DNA of 64,000 nt, taken from the NCBI GenBank assembly GCA_009698615.1, contig WLPU01000001.1, positions 146,075 to 210,074 of the forward strand, in the 5' to 3' direction. The stretch comes from Actinomycetota bacterium. GTDB lineage: Bacteria > Actinomycetota > Actinomycetes > Nanopelagicales > Nanopelagicaceae. This document shows, piece after piece, positions 32,661 to 41,386 of this stretch; within the stretch, counting starts at the first letter, position 1, and the number at the start of each line of letters is the position of its first letter. The position numbers and the translations under genes were made by a program. The notes beneath the pieces were generated by a model. That model searched no databases. It was given only the letters and a program-made list of their open reading frames with translations, and was not told the DNA's origin.

Positions 32661-33754
32661 TGCATTTGTCTTTCATGGATCATGAGGAGGGATAAAGCCT
32701 TACGATCAACTTTTCCAATACTTATCAGGGGCAATGAAGGTAAGGAAATAAATCCTTTTGGTTTAGCAATTTCGCCTAATGAACTAGATAGGAATGCGGT
32801 GATCTCACTTGTAGAGACGGTTGATTCACCAGCGATTGCGACATGTAGTGCAGAGCCCCATTCAGCATCTGCAATCGCAAACGCGGCAAATTCAATATTT
32901 GGAAAGCGAGATTGAAGAGCACTTTCAACGGCGCTTAAAGAAATTTTCTCTCCGCCGCTAATGATTACATCGTCAGCTCTTCCATCGACAGTGAGCTTGT
33001 TATCAGTGAAGGTACCTAAGTCGCTCGTGATGAAAGAACCATCCACAATAGATCGGTTCCATGACTTTTCATCATTAATGTAAATTGATGCGAGAACTGG
33101 TCCGCTGATTGCAATTAACCCTTGTGAGGAAATTTTAAGTGCGACTCCATCAAGAGGCTGGTTGTTATAAACACAGCCGCCAGTCGTTTCAGTCATTCCA
33201 TACGTGGAGACAAGATTAATTCCTAATTCAGTGGCTTGTTTACGGATTGCATCAGGAAGGGCGGCTCCCCCTACGAGTACTGCCTGGCATTTCTGTAAAT
33301 GATTGAGTAATAGCGCATCACCATTAAGTGCGCGGAAAAGTTGAGTCGGAACTATGGCGGTAAAATCTGCATCCATATATTTATCTGCAGTACGAAGATC
33401 GATTGGACTTGTACCAAGTTCAACGCTGCGTGTTAATACATTCACTGCAGCAATGTGTATCATCGGTAAGAGAAGCGACCATTGTTGCCCTGGCTTTGCT
33501 CCAAGAAATTTGTGCGAAGCACGGGCTGATGCAACCAGAGCCGATGCGCTGATACCAACTTCTTTTGGGCTGCCAGTGGATCCACTTGTTCCGATTACGA
33601 CGCAGATTTCCGGCGAGACTGAGGTGGTCGAACATTCACCAAATCCCAATGCCGGCCCAGCTCCCGAAATGGCCGATGCCAAATCGATCATTACCTGGGG
33701 GATCGAGCACGCTGCGCCTACGTGTAGCAGTTCTCGTTGTGACGACATATCCAT
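32657..33754 (-). CDS. menE: O-succinylbenzoate-CoA ligase
   Basis: 365 residues, short but normal for actinobacterial MenE. Adenylate-forming enzyme: ATP loop VIGTSGSTGSPKEVG, then STYGMTETTGGCVYN, the hinge DGRADDVIISGGEKIS and the C-terminal catalytic lysine in GKVDRKALS. It activates o-succinylbenzoate for ring closure by MenB. It is divergent from menB across a 41-bp gap, with a TAGCCT -10 nine bases before the ATG and no ribosome site. A second in-frame ATG lies two codons later. Confidence 0.93.
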   Translation of the reverse strand: MDMSSQRELLHVGAACSIPQVMIDLASAISGAGPALGFGECSTTSVSPEICVVIGTSGSTGSPKEVGISASALVASARASHKFLGAKPGQQWSLLLPMIHIAAVNVLTRSVELGTSPIDLRTADKYMDADFTAIVPTQLFRALNGDALLLNHLQKCQAVLVGGAALPDAIRKQATELGINLVSTYGMTETTGGCVYNNQPLDGVALKISSQGLIAISGPVLASIYINDEKSWNRSIVDGSFITSDLGTFTDNKLTVDGRADDVIISGGEKISLSAVESALQSRFPNIEFAAFAIADAEWGSALHVAIAGESTVSTSEITAFLSSSLGEIAKPKGFISLPSLPLISIGKVDRKALSLLMIHERQMQ

Positions 33755-33762
33755 TGCCCACG

Positions 33763-33769
33763 TAGGCTA
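33763..33769. promoter_or_regulatory. Overlapping bidirectional -10 elements of menE and menB
   Basis: The heptamer TAGGCTA reads TAGGCT toward menB and, on the other strand, TAGCCT toward menE, so both -10 hexamers share five base pairs. The menE side would be leaderless or nearly so. The menB side has a short leader containing AGGAGG (33786-33791). Confidence 0.6.
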
Positions 33770-33795
33770 GTGCTCAGACCCGTGCAGGAGGAAAT

Positions 33796-34674
33796 GTGAG
33801 CAAGCCAATTAAGCGTGAGTTCGGTAGCCGCGCAATCCCAGGCTGGAAAAAAGCTGCGGGCGGAGAGAAATTCACTGACGTTATATATGAAGTTGCTGAT
33901 TCCATCGCCAAGATCACAATTAACCGACCAGAAGTACGCAATGCGTTTCGTCCTCAAACAATTATTGAACTTCAGAGTGCATTTTCACTTGCGCGAGATG
34001 ATGAAAAAGTCGGTGTGATTATTTTTACTGGTGCAGGTACCGAAGCCTTTTGTTCCGGTGGAGATATGCAAGTACGCGGAGATGACGGATATCTTGGAGA
34101 TGACTCATTAGCTAAGAAAGGAATTGGTCGCCTCAATGTTTTAGATCTACAAGTACAAATTCGCCGCACGCCCAAACCTGTCGTAGCAATGGTTGCGGGC
34201 TGGGCGATTGGTGGAGGACATGTTCTTCATGTGGTCTGTGACTTAACCATCGCAGCAGATAATTCTAAGTTTGGACAGACAGGTCCAATGGTGGGCTCTT
34301 TTGATGGCGGCTATGGTGCCGGTTTACTCGCAGCACATGTTGGACAGAAGAAAGCACGTGAGATTTGGTTCCTCACTCGCCAATACGATGCACAAGAGGC
34401 GCTCGCAATGGGGTTAGTGAACGCCGTTGTGCCTGTTGCAGAACTAGAAGCCGAAACAGTGTCCTGGTGTCGAGAAATGTTGCGTAATTCGGCAATGGCA
34501 CTTCGCTTGCTCAAAGCCAGCTTGAATGCGGCAGATGACGGTCTGGCAGGAGTTCAACAATTAGCAGGGGATGCAACTTTGCTTTTCTATATGACAGAAG
34601 AAGGCCAAGAGGGACGAAACGCCTTTAATGAAAAGCGACCACCAGATTTTGGGAAATTTCCAAGGCGTCCTTAA
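33796..34674 (+). CDS. menB: 1,4-dihydroxy-2-naphthoyl-CoA synthase
   Basis: Crotonase-fold enzyme closing the naphthoquinone ring from o-succinylbenzoyl-CoA. 292 residues. [17 protein letters not shown] is near 40. The oxyanion-hole segment is [15 protein letters not shown] near 90. [23 protein letters not shown] and the MenB-specific [10 protein letters not shown] and [12 protein letters not shown] follow. The start is GTG with a strong AGGAGG five bases upstream. menC follows directly (TAA then ATG), forming a menB-menC-menD unit. Confidence 0.97.
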   Translation: MSKPIKREFGSRAIPGWKKAAGGEKFTDVIYEVADSIAKITINRPEVRNAFRPQTIIELQSAFSLARDDEKVGVIIFTGAGTEAFCSGGDMQVRGDDGYLGDDSLAKKGIGRLNVLDLQVQIRRTPKPVVAMVAGWAIGGGHVLHVVCDLTIAADNSKFGQTGPMVGSFDGGYGAGLLAAHVGQKKAREIWFLTRQYDAQEALAMGLVNAVVPVAELEAETVSWCREMLRNSAMALRLLKASLNAADDGLAGVQQLAGDATLLFYMTEEGQEGRNAFNEKRPPDFGKFPRRP

Positions 34675-35661
34675 ATGCTGGATTCAATTCTTGAATCTCT
34701 TCACGTCGTTGATCTTCCAACTAAAACTAATTTTCGCGGAGTCACCTCTCGCGAAGTTGCTCTTTTTCAAGGTCCCGCTGGATGGGGTGAGTTCTCCCCT
34801 TTTCTTGAGTACAGCCCCAAAGAATCTGTCCCTTGGCTGGTAAGTGCAGTAGAAGCAGCCCTTATTTCACCGCCCACTCCACTGAGAGATTCAATTCAAG
34901 TCAATGCCACCTTGCCAGCAATCAACGGAGATGCCGAAATTGCTGAAGTACTTTCTTGGTACCCAGGGTGCACTACCGTGAAAATAAAGGTGGGTGGCAA
35001 TTTAATTCAAGATTTAGATCGTATTGGCTCTGTTCGAACACTCGCTCCGGACATAAAGATTCGCATAGATGTGAATGCAAATTGGAGCGTAGACGAAGCA
35101 TTTCGGGCGATCGGAGCCATATCTGAAATCGGCTCCATTGAGTATGTAGAGCAACCTTGCTCGACTTTGGATGAGCTTCGTGAATTAAAAAGGAAATTGC
35201 CGCCCACAGTTTTGATTGCCGGAGATGAAGTAGTGAGAAAAGCTTCGCATCCGATGGAACTCAATCTTGCTGGCGCCGTTGATATCGTGATTCTTAAAGT
35301 TGCTCCTCTTGGAGGAATAAAAAGATCACTTGAGATTGCAAAGAAACATTCTCTTCCTACTGTTGTTTCTAGCGCGCTGGAATCTGCTGTTGGGATTTCT
35401 TACGGACTCGCACTCGCATCGGCTACATTGGAATCGCAATACGCCTGTGGCCTAGCGACGGGCGCCCTCCTTCGTGCAGATGTTGCCGCATCCTTCATCG
35501 CCCAAGGGTCCATGAAAGTTGGTGTAGTCGAGCCATCTACTCAACTTCTTGCCTCTCTTGCAGTTTCTCAAGAAAGATTAGATTGGTGGCGAGGGCGAAT
35601 ACGAGATACTTGGTTAGCAGGTTCTCAACAATGGGTAGAGCGTGAAGGGTGGGCTTGGTGA
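34675..35661 (+). CDS. menC: O-succinylbenzoate synthase
   Basis: Enolase-superfamily dehydratase, 328 residues. The catalytic lysine pair region is TTVKIKVGG, metal ligands are in RIDVNANWS (Asp), YVEQPC (Glu) and AGDEVV (Asp), and the second lysine is in VDIVILKVAPLGG. It converts SHCHC to o-succinylbenzoate. It abuts menB. The menD GTG start overlaps its TGA (GTGA), so the order is translationally coupled. Confidence 0.94.
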   Translation: MLDSILESLHVVDLPTKTNFRGVTSREVALFQGPAGWGEFSPFLEYSPKESVPWLVSAVEAALISPPTPLRDSIQVNATLPAINGDAEIAEVLSWYPGCTTVKIKVGGNLIQDLDRIGSVRTLAPDIKIRIDVNANWSVDEAFRAIGAISEIGSIEYVEQPCSTLDELRELKRKLPPTVLIAGDEVVRKASHPMELNLAGAVDIVILKVAPLGGIKRSLEIAKKHSLPTVVSSALESAVGISYGLALASATLESQYACGLATGALLRADVAASFIAQGSMKVGVVEPSTQLLASLAVSQERLDWWRGRIRDTWLAGSQQWVEREGWAW

Positions 35662-37229
35662 ACACTTCAACGCAGCTTGCACGCGATCTTGTAAGACAGA
35701 TGATTGCTGGCGGTGTCACTAACGTGGTTGTGTCCCCAGGTTCACGAAATGCTCCACTATCGATAGCACTTTTTGCTGCGCAACAAGCAAAACTTATAGA
35801 AGTGCACGTTCGCATCGACGAGCGCACTGCAGCTTTCTTCGCTCTAGGAATTGCGAAAGCTTCGAATAAGCCAGTCGCAGTTGTTTGCACCAGCGGTACA
35901 GCCGCAGCTAATTACCATCCCGCAATACTAGAAGCTCACCATTCACAAGTGCCCCTACTTGTAATAACTGCCGATCGCCCAGAGCATCTGCGTAAAACTG
36001 GAGCTAACCAAACCACAATGCAAATGGGACTTTATGGTGGTGCGACAACCTTTTCAGCAGATGTCGCAGGTTCTAATTTCGATTTAACTCAAGCTTTTGC
36101 TGGATTACGCATAGGTCCAGTTCACCTCAACGTTCAGTTTGATGAACCCCTATTACCTGACGACGATGACGGATGGTTAAACCAGATTAAGAAGGCAGCG
36201 TTTGATTGGCTTCCATCAACACAGAACGCAACGATTGAGATCAAGACGGGTCGTGGCGTCATAGTGATTGGGCACGATCGCGGAGGATTCGACCCCGCAG
36301 CAATTTCTAATTTTGCAAGAGAAATTGGTTGGCCAGTCGTGGCAGAGGACCCTTTGACTTTTCCGGATTCCATTGCGCATGCGTCACTGTTTTTAACTTC
36401 CGAAAATACACGCAAGACCCTAAAACCCGATGCGGTAATTGTCATCGGGCGCACAACACTTTCACGCTCAATTAATGCTCTAGTCAAATCTGCAGGTGTA
36501 GAAATTGTTCTTGACCCTCGTATCAAGAATGTCGATACCAAGCGAAGCGCAGATCACCTCTACTCGACTATTCCAACGGTTAGCGTAGGAGGACCAATTG
36601 ATAATCAGTGGCGAGAGCTGTGGAATTCTTATAGCAAAAAAACTATCGCTTTGATTGAAAAGTTACCCGCGTGGAGTGAGGCAAGTATTGCTAGGAATAT
36701 TTCGCGCGAGCTGCCAAAGAACTGCGCGCTCTTTATCTCTTCCTCTCGTCCAATTAGAGATATTGAAGGTTTTGCCTCTGCGCGCGAGAGTGTTGAAACC
36801 TTTGCTAACCGTGGGCTTGCCGGCATTGATGGGAATATCTCTACTGCCCTTGGGATTGCAACCCAACGTACATCCACATTTGCAATTGTTGGTGACTTAT
36901 CTTTTCTGCACGATATGACTGGCCTGATTGGAGCAGAGGCAATTAACTGTCGAATTTTAGTAATCAACAATGATGGGGGAGGGATTTTCTCGACTTTGCC
37001 GCAATCGGGTACCCCAGGGTTCGAAGTGATTTTCGGGACACCACATGGATTAGATCCGGCAGCGATTGCGCAATCTATGGGTATTTCGGCGGTGACAGTG
37101 AAGGATGAAGTGCAACTCACCAAGGAAATGGGAAAGCCAATTCAAGGTTTATCGGTCATTGTTGCGGAAGTTCCAAGCAGAGAAGAAAATGCGATGACTT
37201 TAAGAAATTTGTATTCAGAATTACTGTAA
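35658..37229 (+). CDS. menD: 2-succinyl-5-enolpyruvyl-6-hydroxy-3-cyclohexene-1-carboxylate synthase (SEPHCHC synthase)
   Basis: ThDP-dependent enzyme, 523 residues. VVSPGSRNAPLSIAL is near residue 25, with RIDERTAAFFALGIAKAS and CTSGTAAANYHPAILEA. The C-terminal ThDP/Mg motif region is AIVGDLSFLHDMTGL, followed by VINNDGGGIFSTLPQ. I chose GTG 35658, which overlaps the menC stop and has a purine-rich site upstream. It gives the family-like N terminus MNTSTQLAR; GTG 35649 is also in frame. The last nine bases overlap the convergent menF gene. It combines isochorismate with 2-oxoglutarate. Confidence 0.95.
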   Translation: MNTSTQLARDLVRQMIAGGVTNVVVSPGSRNAPLSIALFAAQQAKLIEVHVRIDERTAAFFALGIAKASNKPVAVVCTSGTAAANYHPAILEAHHSQVPLLVITADRPEHLRKTGANQTTMQMGLYGGATTFSADVAGSNFDLTQAFAGLRIGPVHLNVQFDEPLLPDDDDGWLNQIKKAAFDWLPSTQNATIEIKTGRGVIVIGHDRGGFDPAAISNFAREIGWPVVAEDPLTFPDSIAHASLFLTSENTRKTLKPDAVIVIGRTTLSRSINALVKSAGVEIVLDPRIKNVDTKRSADHLYSTIPTVSVGGPIDNQWRELWNSYSKKTIALIEKLPAWSEASIARNISRELPKNCALFISSSRPIRDIEGFASARESVETFANRGLAGIDGNISTALGIATQRTSTFAIVGDLSFLHDMTGLIGAEAINCRILVINNDGGGIFSTLPQSGTPGFEVIFGTPHGLDPAAIAQSMGISAVTVKDEVQLTKEMGKPIQGLSVIVAEVPSREENAMTLRNLYSELL

Positions 37230-38441
37230 AGCACTTTTCATTGCAACGAATTTCACTTGGCTCTCAGCATATTCTTTTTCAGGAATAGAATCTGTCACGA
37301 TTCCACAACCAGCAAAGAGTCGAATCTCATCCCCAGTAATTTGGCCACAACGAAGTGCAATACCTAGTTCACAATCTCCTCGAGAATCAATCCAACCGAC
37401 AGGTCCGGCATAGCGACCTCGTGACATGCCTTCTAGTTCGGTAATCAACTCCGATGCATTTGCTGTAGGAGTTCCGCAGACTGCCGCAGAAGGATGAAGC
37501 TTTTCTAAAATTACAAACGCATCTGTGTGATTGACTGTATCAACGACAGCCCCTGTTACATCGGTGGCCAAGTGCATGACATTTGAAAGATGTAGTACAA
37601 ACGGAGAGTCCGGAACGTTTGTTGAGGGACAAAACGGAGCCAGCGAGTCTGCGACCGAACGAACTGCATATCCGTGCTCTTCTAAATCTTTTGATGATCG
37701 TGCAAGAGATGCAGCAAGCGCTAAATCCTTTTCATCATCGCCCGTCTTGCTAATTGTTCCGGCTAACACTCGTGATGTGACCATTCCTCGATGGAGGCGA
37801 AGAAGTAATTCGGGAGTTGCACCGACAAGACCTGCCACGGTAAAGCACCATGTAGATGGATATTCAGCGGCCAATTTGAGAAGTATTTGTCGTGGATCAA
37901 TCTCACCATCTGCAGATGCGGTGAGATCTCTGGCCAGTACTACTTTGTCTACTCGAGAATTGCGGATTGCTTGGATTGCTGTGTCCACTTGCTGCTGCCA
38001 TTGTGGCGCCGAAAGCGTTCCATCTCGCCACGAATATTGATGTGGCCTGAGAGCTTCAGGTTTTTCGGGCAAATCGGGTTGTGATTTGTCGCCAATCCAA
38101 GTAATCCAAGATTTGCCTCCGCGCATACCCACTACTACTTCGGGAATAACAAGAACAGAATCTTCATCTTGCGAAAACGAGAAAGAAGAAAACATTATTG
38201 GGCCAGTTCCGATTGCATGAACCGAGTCGGTAACAGCGAATTTCTCCAAGTGTTTGTGCCACCAGTTTTGTGCATCGCGAAACCGATGTGGACCCGAGAC
38301 CGTTGTTGTGGCGAAAACTCCCCAACCAACCAGGCCGTCTCCACCCCGCACCCACGACAAGGGATTGTCTTTAGGCAGCAACTCTAAAAGCGGAAGATGG
38401 TCGCCTAAGCGCGCGGTTGTTACAGGAATTAGTTGGGGCAC
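37221..38441 (-). CDS. menF: Isochorismate synthase
   Basis: Chorismate-utilising enzyme that supplies isochorismate to MenD. 406 residues from a GTG. Motifs are VDKVVLARDLTA near 170, SRVLAGTISKTGDDEKD near 230, AVCGTPTANA near 320, and GRYAGPVGWIDSRGDCELGIALRCG near 345. These are the isochorismate/anthranilate synthase family motifs; anthranilate synthase is less likely given the men context. It is nine bases downstream of bioY on the same strand, so probably co-transcribed with a biotin transporter component, an odd pairing. No ribosome site is evident. Confidence 0.92.
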   Translation of the reverse strand: MPQLIPVTTARLGDHLPLLELLPKDNPLSWVRGGDGLVGWGVFATTTVSGPHRFRDAQNWWHKHLEKFAVTDSVHAIGTGPIMFSSFSFSQDEDSVLVIPEVVVGMRGGKSWITWIGDKSQPDLPEKPEALRPHQYSWRDGTLSAPQWQQQVDTAIQAIRNSRVDKVVLARDLTASADGEIDPRQILLKLAAEYPSTWCFTVAGLVGATPELLLRLHRGMVTSRVLAGTISKTGDDEKDLALAASLARSSKDLEEHGYAVRSVADSLAPFCPSTNVPDSPFVLHLSNVMHLATDVTGAVVDTVNHTDAFVILEKLHPSAAVCGTPTANASELITELEGMSRGRYAGPVGWIDSRGDCELGIALRCGQITGDEIRLFAGCGIVTDSIPEKEYAESQVKFVAMKSALQ

Positions 38442-38450
38442 AATGGATAT

Positions 38451-39026
38451 TTACTTTTGTACAAAGCGCCAAACAAGTGGCAAAGAAGTTCCAGCGATTG
38501 CAATCTTAATAACTTCTCCAACAATGAATGGCGTAAATCCTGCAGAGATTGTCCAAGTCCAGCTTTTGTCAGTGAAGGCATGAAGCCAGAAAAGTCCAAA
38601 GGAAAAAATGATTACGTTGCCGAGCAACATTGCAGGAATGGAAGTGATGATTCGTTGATCCCAACGGCGACCAGCGAGCGCACCAATAACGAAAGAGGCA
38701 ACTAACATTCCAACTAAGTACCCACCTGTTGCGCCAGTGAGACGTGCTAATCCATGTCCGGCATTAGCAAAAACAGGAGCGCCTGCGATTCCAACCAAGA
38801 TGTAGGTTAAGAAAGTCATTACACCCAACGATGCGCCGTAACTCGATCCGATCAGTAGAACAGCCAGAGTCTGTCCAGTGACAGGAACGGGTGAGCCAGG
38901 AATTGGAAGTGCAATTTGGGCAAGGGCTGCGATAAAGAGCGTTCCTGAGGCAACGAGCACAGAGGAAGTCAGGGCGCTGGAACGAGGCAAGAGTGCGCTT
39001 CGAAGTGAAATGCTCGAGGTAGACAT
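38451..39026 (-). CDS. bioY: Biotin transporter BioY (ECF S component)
   Basis: 191 residues from the ATG at 39026, supported by AGAAGGAG eight bases upstream; a longer frame would overlap menG. Six membrane segments. Family motifs are PIPGSPVPVTGQTLAVLLIGSS near 50, then AGAPVFANAGHGLARLTGATGGYLVG near 100. It binds biotin and works alone or with ECF EcfAT units, which are not in the window. Uptake of biotin suggests the organism depends on external biotin. menF follows in the same direction. Confidence 0.93.
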   Translation of the reverse strand: MSTSSISLRSALLPRSSALTSSVLVASGTLFIAALAQIALPIPGSPVPVTGQTLAVLLIGSSYGASLGVMTFLTYILVGIAGAPVFANAGHGLARLTGATGGYLVGMLVASFVIGALAGRRWDQRIITSIPAMLLGNVIIFSFGLFWLHAFTDKSWTWTISAGFTPFIVGEVIKIAIAGTSLPLVWRFVQK

Positions 39027-39070
39027 ATCCGCTCCTTCTAGAAAGCCGTCAGGTTTTGATTTGTGAGGTG

Positions 39071-39080
39071 AGCCTACTCT
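39071..39080. promoter_or_regulatory. Overlapping divergent -10 elements of bioY and menG
   Basis: AGCCTACTCT contains TAGGCT on the minus strand (39076-39071) toward bioY and TACTCT on the plus strand (39075-39080) toward menG, sharing two base pairs. The bioY side leaves a leader of about 38 nt with a ribosome site. The menG side is less certain. Confidence 0.4.
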
Positions 39081-39096
39081 GCAGGAGAATAGAGCC

Positions 39097-39789
39097 ATGG
39101 CCCGCGCGAATCTCAATAAAGACCCTGATGAAGTTGCGGCGATGTTTGATGGCGTGGCAAAGCGCTACGACCTAGTTAATGATCTCCTGAGCTTAGGCAG
39201 AACTCGAGCGTGGCGAAAAGCGACCACAGCGATCATCGCTCCTGCACCCGGGATGAAGATTCTTGATCTGGCCGCCGGCACGGGATCATCGAGCGCGCCC
39301 CTGGCTGCAGCCGGGGCCGATGTCATCCCCACCGATTTTTCACAGGGGATGCTCACAGCTGGACGCGCTCGCCACCCCCATCTGCCTTTTACTCACGCGG
39401 ACGCACTTGATCTGCCCTTTGAACCGAACCGATTTGATGTCGTCACCATCTCCTTTGGCCTTCGAAATACTGCCGATTGTGACAAGGCTCTGGCTCAAGC
39501 CTTGCGAGTCACCAAACCAGGCGGTCGAATCGTCATAGCTGAGTTTTCGCACCCCACATGGCGCCCGTTTCGCACTATTTATATGAATTATCTGATGAAG
39601 GCGCTACCTGTAATCGCTAGGAAAACCTCCAGTAACCCCGATGCCTATATTTATCTGGCCGAATCGATTCAGAGTTGGCCAACCCAGCAGGAGTTAGCGG
39701 ATCGAATGGCGCGGGCAGGGTGGAGCCAGGTCGGGTGGCAAAACCTCACCGGCGGGGTTGTTGCAGTTCACATCGGGAGCAAGCCCTAA
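39097..39789 (+). CDS. menG: Demethylmenaquinone methyltransferase
   Basis: SAM-dependent C-methyltransferase of the UbiE/MenG family, 230 residues; performs the last head-group step. [23 protein letters not shown] is near residue 22, the SAM motif [15 protein letters not shown] near 55, with [14 protein letters not shown] and [15 protein letters not shown]. Since menaquinone genes surround it and no ubiquinone genes are seen, menG is the better name. GCAGGAG sits nine bases before the ATG. The nuo operon begins 42 bp later on the same strand. The geranylgeranyl-reductase (MenJ-type) gene I would expect at this junction in many Actinobacteria is absent. Confidence 0.93.
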   Translation: MARANLNKDPDEVAAMFDGVAKRYDLVNDLLSLGRTRAWRKATTAIIAPAPGMKILDLAAGTGSSSAPLAAAGADVIPTDFSQGMLTAGRARHPHLPFTHADALDLPFEPNRFDVVTISFGLRNTADCDKALAQALRVTKPGGRIVIAEFSHPTWRPFRTIYMNYLMKALPVIARKTSSNPDAYIYLAESIQSWPTQQELADRMARAGWSQVGWQNLTGGVVAVHIGSKP

Positions 39790-39816
39790 CGGTCATAAGC
39801 ACTGCGTTGGCGACAA

Positions 39817-39822
39817 TAGGAT
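39817..39822 (+). promoter_or_regulatory. -10 element upstream of nuoA (leaderless-type)
   Basis: TAGGAT lies nine bases before the nuoA ATG, with no ribosome site, the same geometry as at lysS and menE. It may be the main promoter for the 16-kb nuo operon. Confidence 0.5.
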
Positions 39823-39831
39823 TTCCCCACC

Positions 39832-40203
39832 ATGAACTCCACAGGCAATCCCTATGTACCGATCTTGGTGATTGGGGCCATTGGCTTTGGATTTGCTGCC
39901 TTCTCACTTGTTGCAGCTGCGATCACTGGGCCTAAGCGATACAACCGCGCAAAGGCTGATCCATATGAGTGCGGAATAGAACCCAGCCCACAAGCGGCTG
40001 AAGGTGGACGTTTTCCCGTGAAGTATTTTCTCACCGCAATGCTGTTTATTATTTTTGATATTGAAATTGTTTTTCTTTATCCATGGGCCGTTACTTTCGA
40101 CAAGCTTGGCGTTTTCGGATTAGTTGAAATGTCTATATTCATTGCCACTGTTTTCGTTGCTTACGCCTATGTCTGGCGCCGCGGCGGACTGGAATGGGAT
40201 TAA
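39832..40203 (+). CDS. nuoA: NADH-quinone oxidoreductase subunit A
   Basis: 123 residues, three membrane helices, part of the complex I membrane arm near the quinone site. Conserved [13 protein letters not shown] loop at about residue 42, then [30 protein letters not shown]. It starts the nuo operon directly behind a leaderless-type -10 element. nuoB begins two bases after its TAA. Confidence 0.96.
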   Translation: MNSTGNPYVPILVIGAIGFGFAAFSLVAAAITGPKRYNRAKADPYECGIEPSPQAAEGGRFPVKYFLTAMLFIIFDIEIVFLYPWAVTFDKLGVFGLVEMSIFIATVFVAYAYVWRRGGLEWD

Positions 40204-40205
40204 TT

Positions 40206-40760
40206 GTGGGATTAGAAGAAAAACTACCAAGCGGACTAGTTCTTACCAGCGTTGAGAAACTTGCTGGCTACATGCGCAAGAACTCGTTGTGGCCGGCAAC
40301 TTTTGGGTTGGCATGTTGCGCGATTGAAATGATGGCAGCAGGTGCAGGACGCTACGACTTAGCGCGATTTGGAATGGAAGTTTTTCGCGCCTCCCCACGT
40401 CAAGCAGACCTCATGATTGTTGCTGGTCGAGTTTCAAACAAAATGGCTCCAGTACTACGACAAATTTATGATCAAATGGCTGCCCCAAAGTGGGTTATTG
40501 CGATGGGTGCATGTGCCTCATCGGGCGGAATGTTTAATAACTACGCGATTGTTCAAGGTGTTGATCACGTCGTTCCTGTCGATATTTATTTACCTGGATG
40601 TCCGCCGCGACCTGAAATGTTAATGGACGCAATTTTGAAGCTCCATGATCAAATTTTTGATGAAAAACTTGGACCAAATCGCGCAAAGGTCATTCAAGAA
40701 GTTGAAGCCGCAGCTATGGCCGCCAAGCCAACCCACCAGCTCAAAGGATTGCTTGCATGA
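40206..40760 (+). CDS. nuoB: NADH-quinone oxidoreductase subunit B
   Basis: 184 residues; holds cluster N2, the last Fe-S centre before quinone. Ligand cysteines are in [20 protein letters not shown] and [10 protein letters not shown]. The GTG at 40206 is preferred to the in-frame ATG at 40194: it gives [10 protein letters not shown], which I recall as the normal actinobacterial N terminus, and avoids overlap with nuoA. It overlaps nuoC by four bases. Confidence 0.96.
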   Translation: MGLEEKLPSGLVLTSVEKLAGYMRKNSLWPATFGLACCAIEMMAAGAGRYDLARFGMEVFRASPRQADLMIVAGRVSNKMAPVLRQIYDQMAAPKWVIAMGACASSGGMFNNYAIVQGVDHVVPVDIYLPGCPPRPEMLMDAILKLHDQIFDEKLGPNRAKVIQEVEAAAMAAKPTHQLKGLLA

Positions 40761-41386
40761 GCGAGCAGGGCATGTTTGGCGTTGAAGGCACAGGAGATAC
40801 CTCCGGATACGGCGGACTTGTTCGCACAGCGGCGTATTCAGGCTCAAGTGAGCGCCCTTACGGTGGATATTTTGACGAAGTTGCAGATGACTTAGAACGC
40901 GCATATCCAGATTTTTCAAATGCCATTGAGCGAGTAGTTGTTGATCGCGGCGAACTTACCCTTCACGTAAAGCGTGAGAAATTAGTAGAAGTTGCAATGA
41001 TTCTTCGCGACAAATTGTTATTTGAAATGTGTCTCGGAGTTAGCGGCGTCAATTATCCGACTGATACAAATCGTGAACTGCATGCCGTGTATCCATTACT
41101 TTCGATGACTCACAATCGACGCCTTCGTCTAGAAGTTTCTGTTTCAGATAACGATCCACACATTCCATCACTTGTTGAAGTTTGGGCTGGAAACAATTGG
41201 AACGAACGCGAAACTTTTGACATGTTTGGAATTATTTTTGATGGCCATCCTGGACTCACACGTATTTTGATGCCCGATGATTGGCGCGGACATCCGCAGA
41301 GAAAAGATTATCCATTGGGCGGAATTCCAGTGGAATACAAAGGCGCAACGATTCCGCCACCAGATGAGCGCAGGTCATATCGATGA
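40757..41386 (+). CDS. nuoC: NADH-quinone oxidoreductase subunit C
   Basis: 209 residues, peripheral-arm subunit flanking the quinone channel. The C-terminal block [35 protein letters not shown] and [12 protein letters not shown] is the complex I 30-kDa signature. A glycine-rich, poorly conserved N-terminal 40 residues precede the domain, as is common in Actinobacteria. ATGA overlaps on both sides. Confidence 0.95.
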   Translation: MSEQGMFGVEGTGDTSGYGGLVRTAAYSGSSERPYGGYFDEVADDLERAYPDFSNAIERVVVDRGELTLHVKREKLVEVAMILRDKLLFEMCLGVSGVNYPTDTNRELHAVYPLLSMTHNRRLRLEVSVSDNDPHIPSLVEVWAGNNWNERETFDMFGIIFDGHPGLTRILMPDDWRGHPQRKDYPLGGIPVEYKGATIPPPDERRSYR

